A DNA stretch of 21,999 bases, taken from assembly GCA_900549545.1 (NCBI GenBank), contig URPA01000029.1:1-21999 (forward strand), given 5' to 3'. Positions 14,469 through 21,612 of the stretch are shown piece after piece. Below the pieces are notes generated by a model, which ran no database searches, was not told the DNA's origin, and worked only from the letters and a program-made list of their open reading frames with translations. The DNA is from an uncultured Eubacteriales bacterium (GTDB lineage Bacteria; Bacillota; Clostridia; Oscillospirales; Oscillospiraceae). Each line of letters opens with the position of its first letter. Position 1 is the stretch's first letter. Position numbers and translations under genes: made by a program.

Positions 14469-15423
14469 CACACATCTTACACTATCTGAAAGAGAATATC
14501 TAGAGGAAAAATTAAAAGAAGGCAAAAGTTTACGCCAGATTGCTGACGCGTTAGGCCGCAGCCCATCTACCATCAGCCGAGAGCTTAAACGCAACTGGAG
14601 CAAAAAGGCGAAACGGTATCATCACTGGAACGCCAATAATTGTTATAAGTTCAGGCGAAAAAAGTGCCATCGTAAAAACAATCTTACAAAGAATCCGGCT
14701 GCTTTCGCTTATGCGTTGGAGAAACTGCTCCTCTTTTGGTCTCCAGAGATTATTGCCGGCAGATGGAACAATGAACATGAAGATAAGATTTCGTATAGCT
14801 CTATCTACCGAGCTGTCAGAGCCGGACTCTTTCCGGGTGTTAAGCCTAATACACATTTCAGAAGAAAAGGCAAGCCTTATGCTGACAAAAGAAAGTCATT
14901 TACCCAGTATTTTGACAGTTCTATTCACGATAGAGAAGAAATTGCGAATTTGAGAGGCCGTCTGGGAGATTTTGAGGGAGACACAGTATATGGTTCAGTT
15001 GGTAAGGGGTACTTAATAACCGGCACTGACAGAAAGTCTCGCTTGGCCGTTGCCGCCATTGCGCATGATAAGACGATAGAGTCAACCAATGTGGCGTTAA
15101 TAGCTGCCTTAACCAGAGATAAACGAGTTCCACCGATTACGCTGACTTTGGATAATGGCACTGAGTTTCTCGGCTTCAAGGACTTAGAGCAGGCTATGGA
15201 TATTAAGGTTTACTTTGCTGATACTCATTCGCCGTGGCAGAGAGGCAGCAATGAAAATCTAAATGGTTTGTTCCGTTTCTTCTTTCCGAGAGGAACTGAC
15301 TTTACCAAAGTTACTGATGAACAGCTGCTTGCCGTTTTGGATTTGATTAACAACAGACCCAGAAAATGCCTTGGTTTCCTTTCCCCTAATGAGTTCGTCG
15401 ATAAACTGTTGCACTTGGCTTGA
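14458..15423 (+). CDS. IS30-family transposase
   Basis: A 321-residue DDE transposase. The N-terminal helix-turn-helix (LTLSEREYLEEKL and SLRQIADALGRSPSTISREL, about 8-43) is the family's DNA-binding domain. The catalytic triad appears complete: Asp175 in FEGDTV, Asp232 in LDNGTEF and Glu266 in GSNENLNGLFRFFFP, followed by the conserved RPRKCLGFLSPNE segment. No frameshift or stop is seen, so it may be active. GGAGG precedes the ATG but is trapped in an inverted repeat. The gene stop lies within the right end of the element. Confidence 0.96.
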   Translation: MRVYTHLTLSEREYLEEKLKEGKSLRQIADALGRSPSTISRELKRNWSKKAKRYHHWNANNCYKFRRKKCHRKNNLTKNPAAFAYALEKLLLFWSPEIIAGRWNNEHEDKISYSSIYRAVRAGLFPGVKPNTHFRRKGKPYADKRKSFTQYFDSSIHDREEIANLRGRLGDFEGDTVYGSVGKGYLITGTDRKSRLAVAAIAHDKTIESTNVALIAALTRDKRVPPITLTLDNGTEFLGFKDLEQAMDIKVYFADTHSPWQRGSNENLNGLFRFFFPRGTDFTKVTDEQLLAVLDLINNRPRKCLGFLSPNEFVDKLLHLA

Positions 15424-15472
15424 CAATCTGGCGAGCCTTTGGGAGTAGCCTTTTCACAGGGAAACTAACTTT

Positions 15473-16102
15473 TTACTTCGTGCCGAAGATTCTGTCGCCC
15501 GCGTCGCCAAGGCCGGGGACGATGTAGCCGTGGTCGTTGAGGTGGTCATCCAGCGCGGCGACATAGATATCGACATCAGGATGATCCTCCTGCATACGCT
15601 TGACGCCTTCGGGAGCGCCGATTATGCTCATGAGCTTAATATGATGCACGCCGTCGTCCTTGAGGAACTTGATAGCGGCGGAAGCGGAGCCGCCGGTGGC
15701 GAGCATGGGGTCAACAACGATAACGTCGCGCTCCTCGATATCGGGCGGCATCTTGAAGTAATACTTCACAGGCTCAAGGGTCTGGGGATCGCGGAACAGG
15801 CCGATATGCCCCACCTTGACATTGGGCATCATGCTGACCATACCGTCAACCATGCCGAGGCCCGCGCGGAGAATAGGCACCACGGCCAGCTTCTTTCCCG
15901 CAATGCGGTGGCACTTGGCAACTGCAACGGGAGTCTCGATATCTACCTCTTCAAGGGGCAGGTCGCGGGTCGCCTCGTAGCACATCAGCATCGCAATCTC
16001 GGATACGATCTCGCGGAAGACCTTCACGCTGGTGTTCTTATCCCGGAGGATGGACAGCTTGTGCTGGATCAGGGGGTGGTCGAATACGCACACTTTGCTC
16101 AT
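15473..16102 (-). CDS. upp: Uracil phosphoribosyltransferase
   Basis: Upp makes UMP from uracil and PRPP in pyrimidine salvage. 209 residues, usual length. Seen: the opening VFDHPLIQHKLSILRDKNTS, RIAGKKLAVVPILRAGLGMVDG (67-88), the PRPP loop VVDPMLATGGSA (129-140) and the C-terminal uracil site DDHLNDHGYIVPGLGDAGDR. AGGAG lies 7-8 nt before the ATG. Only 37 bp separate the stop from the IS30 target site and no terminator is seen there, so transcripts probably run antisense into the IS. Confidence 0.97.
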   Translation of the reverse strand: MSKVCVFDHPLIQHKLSILRDKNTSVKVFREIVSEIAMLMCYEATRDLPLEEVDIETPVAVAKCHRIAGKKLAVVPILRAGLGMVDGMVSMMPNVKVGHIGLFRDPQTLEPVKYYFKMPPDIEERDVIVVDPMLATGGSASAAIKFLKDDGVHHIKLMSIIGAPEGVKRMQEDHPDVDIYVAALDDHLNDHGYIVPGLGDAGDRIFGTK

Positions 16103-16346
16103 GGTTCAATCTCCTTTTTCTTTGTAAGTAATCGCTGAATAAACCGCCTGCGATGCCTTGCGGACAATTTGCGCTCTGACTTCGCCGCTTTTCCCCCAAT
16201 ACACAAAGTATGTCTGCAAAAAAGCGTCATCGTCAGAACACAAATTTTCTCGCAATTCATTCTTGACGATTTAATCATCGATTACTTTGGCTTAACTTAT
16301 TTTTCTTTGCCGTGGGTTATATTTAAGCAGTCTTATAACTGATTGC
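16103..16346. other. Intergenic region between tsaB and upp, no gene
   Basis: This AT-rich stretch lies upstream of upp and downstream of tsaB. A short palindrome around AATCATCGATTA (16272-16285 region) is visible. I found no clear upp promoter, tsaB terminator or PyrR/riboswitch-like structure. Confidence 0.4.
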
Positions 16347-17048
16347 TTACTTTTGTTGCTCTTTTGCAAGCCGTTCCTGCCGCTCCCGCTCCGCCTGAGA
16401 CAAGCGCAGGTATACCGGCAGCAGCTCGTCCGCGCTTGCGGGGGGCTTGCCGAGGGCCGCCATAGCGACGCCCCAGGCGCTCTGGTACCGCAGGTTCTCC
16501 GGGGCCATTTTATAGGCTATCCCCTTTTCATTGAGGAAGCCCGCCGTCAGCTCCGCCCCATCACCCACGAGCAGCGCGGGCGCGTTGAGCTTAACAAGCT
16601 CCGCCGCCAGCTCCTCAAGGGAAATGGCTCTGTCCTCGCAAAGGCGCACAGGCAAGCCGTCCTTTATCTCAAAAAGCGCGTTATAAACCTGAGAGCGCCG
16701 CGCGTCCATCACGGGGCACACATACCCCCCGGCGGAAACTCCGTGCCACGCCATGGCTTCAAGCGTGGACACGCCGACGCAGGGCTTGTTCGCCGCCCAG
16801 GCGAGGCCCTTGACCGTGGACACGCCTATGCGGATGCCGGTAAATGAGCCCGGCCCCTGCGCAACGGCAAAAAGCTCCACATCGGCCATGCTCAGCTCCG
16901 CGTTTTTGAGCATATCCTCCGCCATGGGAAGCAGTGTTCTGCTGTGGGTCAGGGCGGTGCACTGGCTATACTGGGAGATGAGCCGCGCCCCGTCGCACAG
17001 AGCGACGGAGGCCGCCTTCGCCGATGATTCAAAGCTCAATGTCAGCAT
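16347..17048 (-). CDS. tsaB: tRNA t6A biosynthesis protein TsaB
   Basis: TsaB is the non-catalytic partner of TsaD in making threonylcarbamoyladenosine at tRNA position 37. 233 residues from the chosen ATG. Seen: MLTLSFESSAKAASVAL, ALTHSRTLLPMAEDML, the family signature AQGPGSFTGIRIGVSTVKGLA (63-83) and VMDARRSQVYNALFE. The ATG at 17046-17048 lies within the tsaE 3' end (20-bp overlap) behind a GGGGGGAG run; a TTG five codons upstream is less likely. The C-terminus is a charged Arg/Glu/Gln helix. tsaD and rimI are not in this window. Confidence 0.94.
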   Translation of the reverse strand: MLTLSFESSAKAASVALCDGARLISQYSQCTALTHSRTLLPMAEDMLKNAELSMADVELFAVAQGPGSFTGIRIGVSTVKGLAWAANKPCVGVSTLEAMAWHGVSAGGYVCPVMDARRSQVYNALFEIKDGLPVRLCEDRAISLEELAAELVKLNAPALLVGDGAELTAGFLNEKGIAYKMAPENLRYQSAWGVAMAALGKPPASADELLPVYLRLSQAERERQERLAKEQQK

Positions 17049-17466
17049 AGGCTCCCCCCTCAAGCGTAATTTTGCGGCGCTGCTCGTCCAGCTTTTCTAT
17101 GCTGACCGTAAGCTCGTCGCCGTTAAATGCCTCGCGCACGTTCTCGCTCCACTCCACGGCGCAGATAGCGCCCCGGCTGAGGTAATCCTCCCAGCCGATG
17201 TCAAAAAGCTCGTCCGCACTGCCGAGGCGGTACATGTCAAAATGAAAGAGCGACCGCGCCCCGATGTACTCGTTTACTATTGTAAAGGTCGGGCTGGAGA
17301 CTCTGCAATCAAGCCCCAGGCCCCTGGCCATGCCCCGGACAAAGGCGGTTTTCCCCGCACCCAGGTTCCCATACATGGCCACAACAGTCCCGTCAGGCAG
17401 CTTCCGGGCCAGCTTCTCGCCCAGCCCTTCGGTCTCCTGCTCGCTGTTGGTAAAATATACCGCCAT
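17029..17466 (-). CDS. tsaE: tRNA t6A biosynthesis ATPase TsaE
   Basis: TsaE is the small P-loop ATPase that drives turnover of the TsaB-TsaD complex. 145 residues, normal length. Motifs: Walker A GNLGAGKT (33-40), SPTF (58-61), HFDMYRL (75-81) and the conserved VEW (104-106). It is the first gene of an overlapping tsaE-tsaB pair transcribed away from rodA from a TATAAT promoter at 17507-17512. Confidence 0.95.
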   Translation of the reverse strand: MAVYFTNSEQETEGLGEKLARKLPDGTVVAMYGNLGAGKTAFVRGMARGLGLDCRVSSPTFTIVNEYIGARSLFHFDMYRLGSADELFDIGWEDYLSRGAICAVEWSENVREAFNGDELTVSIEKLDEQRRKITLEGGAYADIEL

Positions 17467-17506
17467 AGTTCGCCTCGTAAATCCACGTAAAATTTACATT
17501 TTGGCT

Positions 17507-17536
17507 ATTATAACACTGTTTACGCCGTTGCGTAAA
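17507..17536 (-). promoter_or_regulatory. Promoter of tsaE-tsaB
   Basis: On the minus strand, TTTACG (17531-17536), 18-nt spacer, TATAAT (17507-17512). Its -35 box overlaps that of the divergent rodA promoter by three bases. Confidence 0.7.
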
Positions 17537-17556
17537 GAGCAATTATGTGATAAAAT
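17528..17556 (+). promoter_or_regulatory. Promoter of rodA
   Basis: TTGCGT (17528-17533), 17-nt spacer, TAAAAT (17551-17556). It is back-to-back with the tsaE promoter and shares part of the -35 region with it. Predicted start is near 17563, about 50 nt before the gene. Confidence 0.65.
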
Positions 17557-17611
17557 GAGACAGCTTTAGCGCGAGTATTTGTTAATTTCGTTTTGCCTTT
17601 ACCCGAAAGAG

Positions 17612-18778
17612 GTGTTTTATATAAAAGCCCGTTTGAAGAAGTATTCAAAGCTGTTTTTCCAGCGCGGGGACATGTTTTTGCTGTGCATTTGCCTTGTCTG
17701 CGCGCTTTACGGTATAACAATGATATATATCACCGCCTCCGGCATGTATGAAGGCGGCTGGGATATCCAGAACCCTGCCCGTCTTGTGCTGGTTCAGGTT
17801 TTTTCCATGTTTCTCGGCCTCGGCGCCTATGTTATCTTTACTTTTATTGACCCTGACCTTATCGGCCGCCAGTGGAAGATACTGTGCGTGCTTATCGCGG
17901 CGCTGCTGGTCGCCCTGGTCATCTTCGGTCAGGATGACGGCACCGGCAACAAGAGCTGGATCCGCTTCGGCGGCATAGGCATCCAGCCTTCGGAGGTCAT
18001 CAAGGTCATTTACATAGTCATTGCGTCCTATCAGATGAGCTATCTGAAGGATCACGGGGATATCAACTCCGTCTCCTCCGTCGCGCAGATGGTGGTAGGC
18101 CTGCTGATGGTTTTCGGCGCGATTGTCGTCGTCTCCTCCGACCTTGGCAGCGCCGCCGTTATCCTCTGCATCTTCGTGGCGATGTTCTTCGCCCTCGGCG
18201 TAAAGCTCTACTGGTTTGCCATCGGCGGCGCGGCTGTCGCGGCGGCCATCCCCCTGCTGTGGACGTATTTTTTGAAGGACTATCAGAAAAAGCGCCTTGT
18301 CGCGCCCTATGATCCCACCATTGACCCCTCGGGCTACGGTATCACCTGGCAGACCACGCAGAGCAAGCAGAGCCTTGCCTCCGGGCGGCTCACCGGTATT
18401 GACGCAGAGCATACCTCCACCATCTTCACCGGCAAGCATACGGACTTTATTTTCGCCGGCATTGGTGAAAAGCTCGGCATGATCGGCTGCATCATCGTGC
18501 TTATCCTGCTTACTATTATAGTGTTTCACTGCGCCAAGGTGGGCATCCGCTCCGGCAGAACCTATGATATGCTCATCTGCATCGGCGTTGCCGCATCGGT
18601 CGAGTTTCAGATGCTCATAAACGTCGGCATGTGCATGGGCAAAACCCCCGTTATCGGCATCACCCTCCCCTTCTTCAGCTACGGCGGCTCCTCCATGATG
18701 ACAATGTTCGCCGCCATGGGTCTCGTCTCGGGCGTGAAGTATAAGCCAAAACCACAACTGTTCTCGATGATGTATTGA
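17612..18778 (+). CDS. rodA: SEDS-family peptidoglycan glycosyltransferase, RodA-like
   Basis: SEDS proteins polymerise lipid II in the membrane together with a class B PBP; the RodA branch serves lateral wall growth. About 388 residues with around ten membrane segments. Family marks: WIRFGGIGIQPSE, the SSDLGSAAV segment with its conserved Asp, GRLTG followed by HTDFIFAGIGEKLGMIGC, and the C-terminal GKTPVIGITLPFFSYGGSS. The start is uncertain: the best ribosome site AAGAGGTG (17607-17614) leads in frame to ATA (17621), not to a standard start; GTG 17612 is part of that site and TTG 17579 has none. I used GTG 17612. No PBP gene is adjacent. A function in division (FtsW) or sporulation (SpoVE) is less likely by motif but not excluded. 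Confidence 0.88.
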   Translation: MFYIKARLKKYSKLFFQRGDMFLLCICLVCALYGITMIYITASGMYEGGWDIQNPARLVLVQVFSMFLGLGAYVIFTFIDPDLIGRQWKILCVLIAALLVALVIFGQDDGTGNKSWIRFGGIGIQPSEVIKVIYIVIASYQMSYLKDHGDINSVSSVAQMVVGLLMVFGAIVVVSSDLGSAAVILCIFVAMFFALGVKLYWFAIGGAAVAAAIPLLWTYFLKDYQKKRLVAPYDPTIDPSGYGITWQTTQSKQSLASGRLTGIDAEHTSTIFTGKHTDFIFAGIGEKLGMIGCIIVLILLTIIVFHCAKVGIRSGRTYDMLICIGVAASVEFQMLINVGMCMGKTPVIGITLPFFSYGGSSMMTMFAAMGLVSGVKYKPKPQLFSMMY

Positions 18779-18814
18779 AAAATACTGCCGCACTGTTTGT
18801 GCGGCAGTATTTTT
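18778..18814 (+). terminator. Terminator of rodA (copy 1 of a duplicated terminator)
   Basis: AAAAATACTGCCGCAC (18778-18793) pairs perfectly with GTGCGGCAGTATTTTT (18799-18814), TGTTT loop. It starts at the last base of the rodA stop. The whole 37-nt unit is repeated at 19024-19060. Confidence 0.93.
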
Positions 18815-18820
18815 CAGCTT

Positions 18821-18891
18821 GTCAAAAAAGTCCTACAAGGACTTTTTTGACCGCTTCATCCGCCGAGCGTTTTGAACAAATTCAAAACGCT
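18821..18891. repeat. Two perfect hairpins between the duplicated terminators
   Basis: GTCAAAAAAGTCC/GGACTTTTTTGAC (18821-18851, 13 bp) and AGCGTTTTGAA/TTCAAAACGCT (18866-18891, 11 bp). They look like intergenic palindromes rather than extra terminators. The remaining bases to 19023 contain no gene I can support. Confidence 0.65.
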
Positions 18892-19023
18892 GCTTCGCCC
18901 GAAAAGCCCGTAAATACGGTCTTTTCTGCGGCGGGTTATTGTACACGAGGTGGGCCTTGCCCCCTCGAGCTCCCCCGCTGTTTCTTTATATTCACTTTTT
19001 TGCATAGGTTTTTTGATAGTCTC

Positions 19024-19060
19024 AAAAATACTGCCGCACTGTTTGTGCGGCAGTATTTTT
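19024..19060 (-). terminator. Terminator of the DUF975 gene (copy 2)
   Basis: Identical in sequence to the 37-nt hairpin at 18778-18814. Read on the minus strand it begins at the DUF975 stop codon and ends in TTTTT, so it serves that gene; it would work in both directions. Confidence 0.88.
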
Positions 19061-19842
19061 TATTGCTGATAATTATCCCGGTCGTTGCCGTAGTCGACAT
19101 AGTCCGCCTGGGAATTGAAGTCATTGGGGCGCGTACCGTCCGCGGTCATGCCGTGGAGCGTATCGTAATACACGGCGTACACAGTCTGCGTATAGGGTAT
19201 GACCCAGGCCATAGCGGCATAGCCCACAAAGGGGATTTCGCAAAGAAGGTTCCAGCCGATAAAGGACAGGTCAAGTGTAAAAAGCTCACCCTTGTGGCCC
19301 ACCATCATTCGCTTGCTCTCGCGGATGCACTGCATCGGGGACATCTCCGGGTGGTCAAAAAGCAGATAGACAGCCATTCTGTAACGGTAGGCGGCGATAA
19401 TTCCCGGCACGAAGAGCAGCAGCGACCACAGGGTCACAAATATCGACTCAAGTATATTCAGAGCGATAAAGCGCCAGAACATACCAAAGCCGTCCAGCAG
19501 GTTTCCCCAGACTGGGGCGGCCCGGCGGATGGAGTTGAGCAGGAAGATAATAAAGCCAAACGAGAAAATATCCCCCACGATTTCCAGTGCCAGAATGATC
19601 ATGCTCTCCCCAAAGGACGGGAGCGAGGCAGCATACATTTTCGCAACAGCCGCATCATTTCCCGCTAAAGAGTATTCAATGATTCTCTGCCGCTCATCAG
19701 CGCTTAAAAACAGATTGATCGACAGCATATTGATAAGCAAAAGCACCAGCGCCACCACAAGCCCCACGTATATTATCTTGGGTTTAGAGTCGCGGATAAT
19801 CATCTTGGACTTGAATTTTATCTCCTGACGGTTGATATACAT
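19060..19842 (-). CDS. DUF975 family integral membrane protein
   Basis: A 260-residue membrane protein resembling the DUF975 family, common in Clostridia and of unknown function. Membrane segments lie at about 23-46, 81-103, 123-150 and 195-240. The family-like core is PGIIAAYRYRMAVYLLFDHPEMSPMQCIRESKRMMVGHKGELFTLDLSF (about 146-194), a cytoplasmic loop with conserved Arg/Glu between helices. The tail is hydrophilic (DFNSQADYVDYGNDRDNYQQ). ATG 19842 has GGGGAGG nine bases upstream and a promoter about 30 bp upstream; a longer frame runs back through that promoter and is rejected. It is monocistronic. Confidence 0.85.
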   Translation of the reverse strand: MYINRQEIKFKSKMIIRDSKPKIIYVGLVVALVLLLINMLSINLFLSADERQRIIEYSLAGNDAAVAKMYAASLPSFGESMIILALEIVGDIFSFGFIIFLLNSIRRAAPVWGNLLDGFGMFWRFIALNILESIFVTLWSLLLFVPGIIAAYRYRMAVYLLFDHPEMSPMQCIRESKRMMVGHKGELFTLDLSFIGWNLLCEIPFVGYAAMAWVIPYTQTVYAVYYDTLHGMTADGTRPNDFNSQADYVDYGNDRDNYQQ

Positions 19843-19872
19843 CTCCCCATACCTCCCCATTTTATTGCTGTT

Positions 19873-19901
19873 ATTATAATCTTTTCCGCCAATGCTGTAA
19901 A
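19873..19901 (-). promoter_or_regulatory. Promoter of the DUF975 gene
   Basis: On the minus strand, TTTACA (19896-19901), 17-nt spacer, TATAAT (19873-19878). The leader is about 24 nt and fits the start at 19842. Confidence 0.8.
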
Positions 19902-19914
19902 GCCCATTATTTTT

Positions 19915-19955
19915 GCGGGGGACTTTGTCAAAAAAGCCTTGACAAAGTCCCCCGC
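19915..19955. repeat. 17-bp perfect inverted repeat overlapping the tRNA promoter
   Basis: GCGGGGGACTTTGTCAA (19915-19931) and TTGACAAAGTCCCCCGC (19939-19955) are perfect complements with a 7-nt spacer. The right arm supplies the TTGACA box of the tRNA-Leu promoter. It could be an inserted palindromic repeat that donated a promoter element, or an operator. Confidence 0.8.
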
Positions 19956-19967
19956 CGGTGATATTAT
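19939..19967 (+). promoter_or_regulatory. Promoter of tRNA-Leu
   Basis: TTGACA (19939-19944), 17-nt spacer, TATTAT (19962-19967); an overlapping TATAAT at 19965-19970 would need a 20-nt spacer. The tRNA begins 20 bp further on. Confidence 0.75.
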
Positions 19968-19986
19968 AATCCGGCAAAGTTGATAC

Positions 19987-20074
19987 GCGCGAGTGGTGGA
20001 ATTGGCAGACTCGCTAGATTCAGGTTCTAGTGCTCATTCCGGGCGTGCGGGTTCAAGTCCCGCCTCGCGCACCA
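19987..20074 (+). tRNA. tRNA-Leu (anticodon CAG)
   Basis: Acceptor stem GCGCGAG (19987-19993) pairs with CTCGCGC (20064-20070); ACCA (20071-20074) is encoded. The anticodon stem CTAGA (20014-20018) with TCTAG (20026-20030) holds the loop TTCAGGT, anticodon CAG at 20021-20023. A long variable arm follows (20031-20046 region), typical of class II leucine tRNAs, and the T-loop GGTTCAAGTCC is present. It reads CTG codons. Its 3' end borders an integrative element. Confidence 0.97.
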
Positions 20075-20080
20075 CTTTTT

Positions 20081-20112
20081 AAGCCTCAAATCTCTGGATT
20101 TGGGGCTTTTTC
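20081..20112 (+). terminator. Terminator after tRNA-Leu
   Basis: AAGCCTCAAATC (20081-20092) pairs with GATTTGGGGCTT (20097-20108) with one G-T wobble, TCTG loop, followed by TTTCT. It lies 6 bp past the tRNA, possibly within the element's side of the junction. Confidence 0.75.
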
Positions 20113-20180
20113 TGCATTTTTGGTATTTTCCACATGCATCTCTTTGGCTGTTTCCATCTTCATTCGACGCAACAAGACGA

Positions 20181-20222
20181 TTTCTAACATTTTTCTAACG
20201 CATTTTCGGGCAGCGTTAGAAA
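20181..20222. repeat. Octamer repeats next to the integrase gene
   Basis: TTTCTAAC occurs at 20181-20188 and 20192-20199 (11-bp period) and inverted as GTTAGAAA at 20215-20222, which overlaps the integrase stop. The longer arms TTCTAACGC/GCGTTAGAA make an inverted repeat. They could be arm-type integrase binding sites or an AU-rich transcript end. Confidence 0.5.
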
Positions 20223-21358
20223 AGACTTTCTTCCATTTTCTCGGTGAGCAATTGTTTTCGCTGTGTGTCCAGATGCCCGTAAATATTTGCGGTCATCTGA
20301 ATGTCCGCGTGTCCCATGTACTCTTGAACATCTTTCAGCGTAAATCCGCTATTCAGAAGCAGACTCGCGCAGCTATGCCGGAGTTCATGGAAGCGAATAT
20401 GCGGCAAATGGTTGTTTTTCAGAACAAGCGCAAAGTGGGATGATACATAGTCCGGCGAAAATGGCTTGCCGTCAGGCCATTTGAAGACAAACTCATTTTC
20501 CTCATATTCATCTCCGCAGAGATGTCGGTTTATCCGCTCATCGTCTTTCGCCCTGAGGAAGATTTCTCTGGCTTCCTGCGTCAGGGGGAAGGAACGATGG
20601 CTGGAGCTGTTTTTCGTCTTATCCTTGCAGACGGCAGTTGTGACCTTTGACACGGTATGTTTGATCGTCAGCCGACCGGTTGTAAAATCAATACTGTCCC
20701 ATTTCAGTCCCAGAACTTCGCTGCGGCGCAGCCCATACAGGGCGGTGATTTTTACGATCGGATATATCGGGTCATCGCAAATTGCGTTAAACAGAGTTTT
20801 GAGCTGGTCGGCATTATAATAGCTGGACTCATAGCGCTGCTTTTTCGGAAGCTCAACAAATTGACAAGGATTCGTCTGAATGATGCCGTTTTTCACCGCC
20901 TCATTCAGAGTCTGTCGGATAATATTTTTATACTGCCGCAGAGAAGCAGGCGATAGTCCACCCTTCCCGTCTTTGCGGCCTTTTACCGCCTTTTCATCGA
21001 AAAAGGCCTGTAGCATCTCCCGCGTTACATCCTGCAGAAGTATTCCGCTCTTGTCAAAATAAGGTATCACTTGAGCATTTGCCATCAGCGAATACCCCTG
21101 AAAAGTCACGGAATCTACTTTGCGCTCCGCCACTTTCAGCCATGCGCGGACATAATCGGAGAACAAAATGCTGCATGCAGGGCGTTTAGGAGCCCTCTCG
21201 TATGTCAAAAGTGTTTCTCGCAGGAGCTGTTCGGCTTTCCTCTTGTTTCCTTTTACTTCAAGCCCGGTGGCGATCCATTTTTGTTTTCGTTTACCATTCT
21301 CTTTCAAGTTGATAATTATATAGAATTTGTCATTTTTGACTTGCAGGCTGCCTGTCAT
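20216..21358 (-). CDS. int: Site-specific tyrosine integrase
   Basis: A 380-residue phage/ICE-type integrase that catalyses recombination between element and chromosome sites. N-terminal 1-55: small arm-binding domain (GSLQVKNDKFYIIINLKENGK). Residues 65-165: SAM-like core-binding domain (FSDYVRAWLKV). Catalytic domain: Arg211 in ALYGLRRSEVLGL, Lys247 or 249 in KDKTKNSSSHR, His324 and Arg327 in HELRHS, His350 in YMGHADI and nucleophile Tyr360 in TANIYGHLD; all appear intact. It starts in an ATGA overlap with the upstream excisionase-like gene and ends 142 bp from tRNA-Leu, the probable target. Confidence 0.96.
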   Translation of the reverse strand: MTGSLQVKNDKFYIIINLKENGKRKQKWIATGLEVKGNKRKAEQLLRETLLTYERAPKRPACSILFSDYVRAWLKVAERKVDSVTFQGYSLMANAQVIPYFDKSGILLQDVTREMLQAFFDEKAVKGRKDGKGGLSPASLRQYKNIIRQTLNEAVKNGIIQTNPCQFVELPKKQRYESSYYNADQLKTLFNAICDDPIYPIVKITALYGLRRSEVLGLKWDSIDFTTGRLTIKHTVSKVTTAVCKDKTKNSSSHRSFPLTQEAREIFLRAKDDERINRHLCGDEYEENEFVFKWPDGKPFSPDYVSSHFALVLKNNHLPHIRFHELRHSCASLLLNSGFTLKDVQEYMGHADIQMTANIYGHLDTQRKQLLTEKMEESLF

Positions 21359-21612
21359 GTTATCTCCTTTCTGACAGTCGGATCCGCCTGTTTGTCAGGT
21401 TCGTTAGCTGTATACCACGCAGAGGCAACATATTCAATGAGACAGGATTTCGGTACTCTGATGCATGACCCAATTCGCAGATGCCGGATAAAATTACTGT
21501 TTATGAGCATATATGCGCTGTTGCGCCCGATATGCAGGGCATGGCTGACCTGTGTAACAGTCATAATGTCCGGGTAGGCTTCAAACATTGTTTTTTCCAC
21601 TGTGTTTTTCAT
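21355..21612 (-). CDS. Excisionase-like helix-turn-helix protein
   Basis: A small protein (85 residues from this ATG; 77 if it starts at Met9) with the MerR/Xis-like winged helix pattern seen in element excisionases: DIMTVTQVSHALHIGRNSAYMLINS followed by LRIGSCIRVPKSCLIEYV. Such proteins bend DNA at the attachment site and steer the integrase toward excision. The TGA overlaps the integrase ATG (ATGA), so translation is coupled. Neither start has a strong ribosome site; MFEAYPD at 21588 resembles the usual N-terminus of the family. Confidence 0.85.
   Translation of the reverse strand: MKNTVEKTMFEAYPDIMTVTQVSHALHIGRNSAYMLINSNFIRHLRIGSCIRVPKSCLIEYVASAWYTANEPDKQADPTVRKEIT

Larger units (their letters stand above)
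14354..15432 (+). mobile_element. IS30-family insertion sequence, intact, 1079 bp
   Basis: The IS has one intact transposase gene. Inverted ends: left CAGATT-N8-AAGTGCAACAG (14356-14380) and right, as its reverse complement, the same CAGATT-N8-AAGTGCAACAG (15406-15430), 19 of 25 positions identical; the right end overlaps the transposase 3' end. Adding two bases each side gives a flanking direct repeat GAG (14351-14353 and 15433-15435), fitting the short target duplications of IS30 elements. It is more AT-rich than the surroundings. Size and single-gene structure fit the family. Confidence 0.88.

Noticed and set aside
18775..19668. Plus-strand open frame across the duplicated terminators and antisense to DUF975
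   Set aside because: It contains both terminators and several hairpins and opposes a recognisable membrane protein gene.
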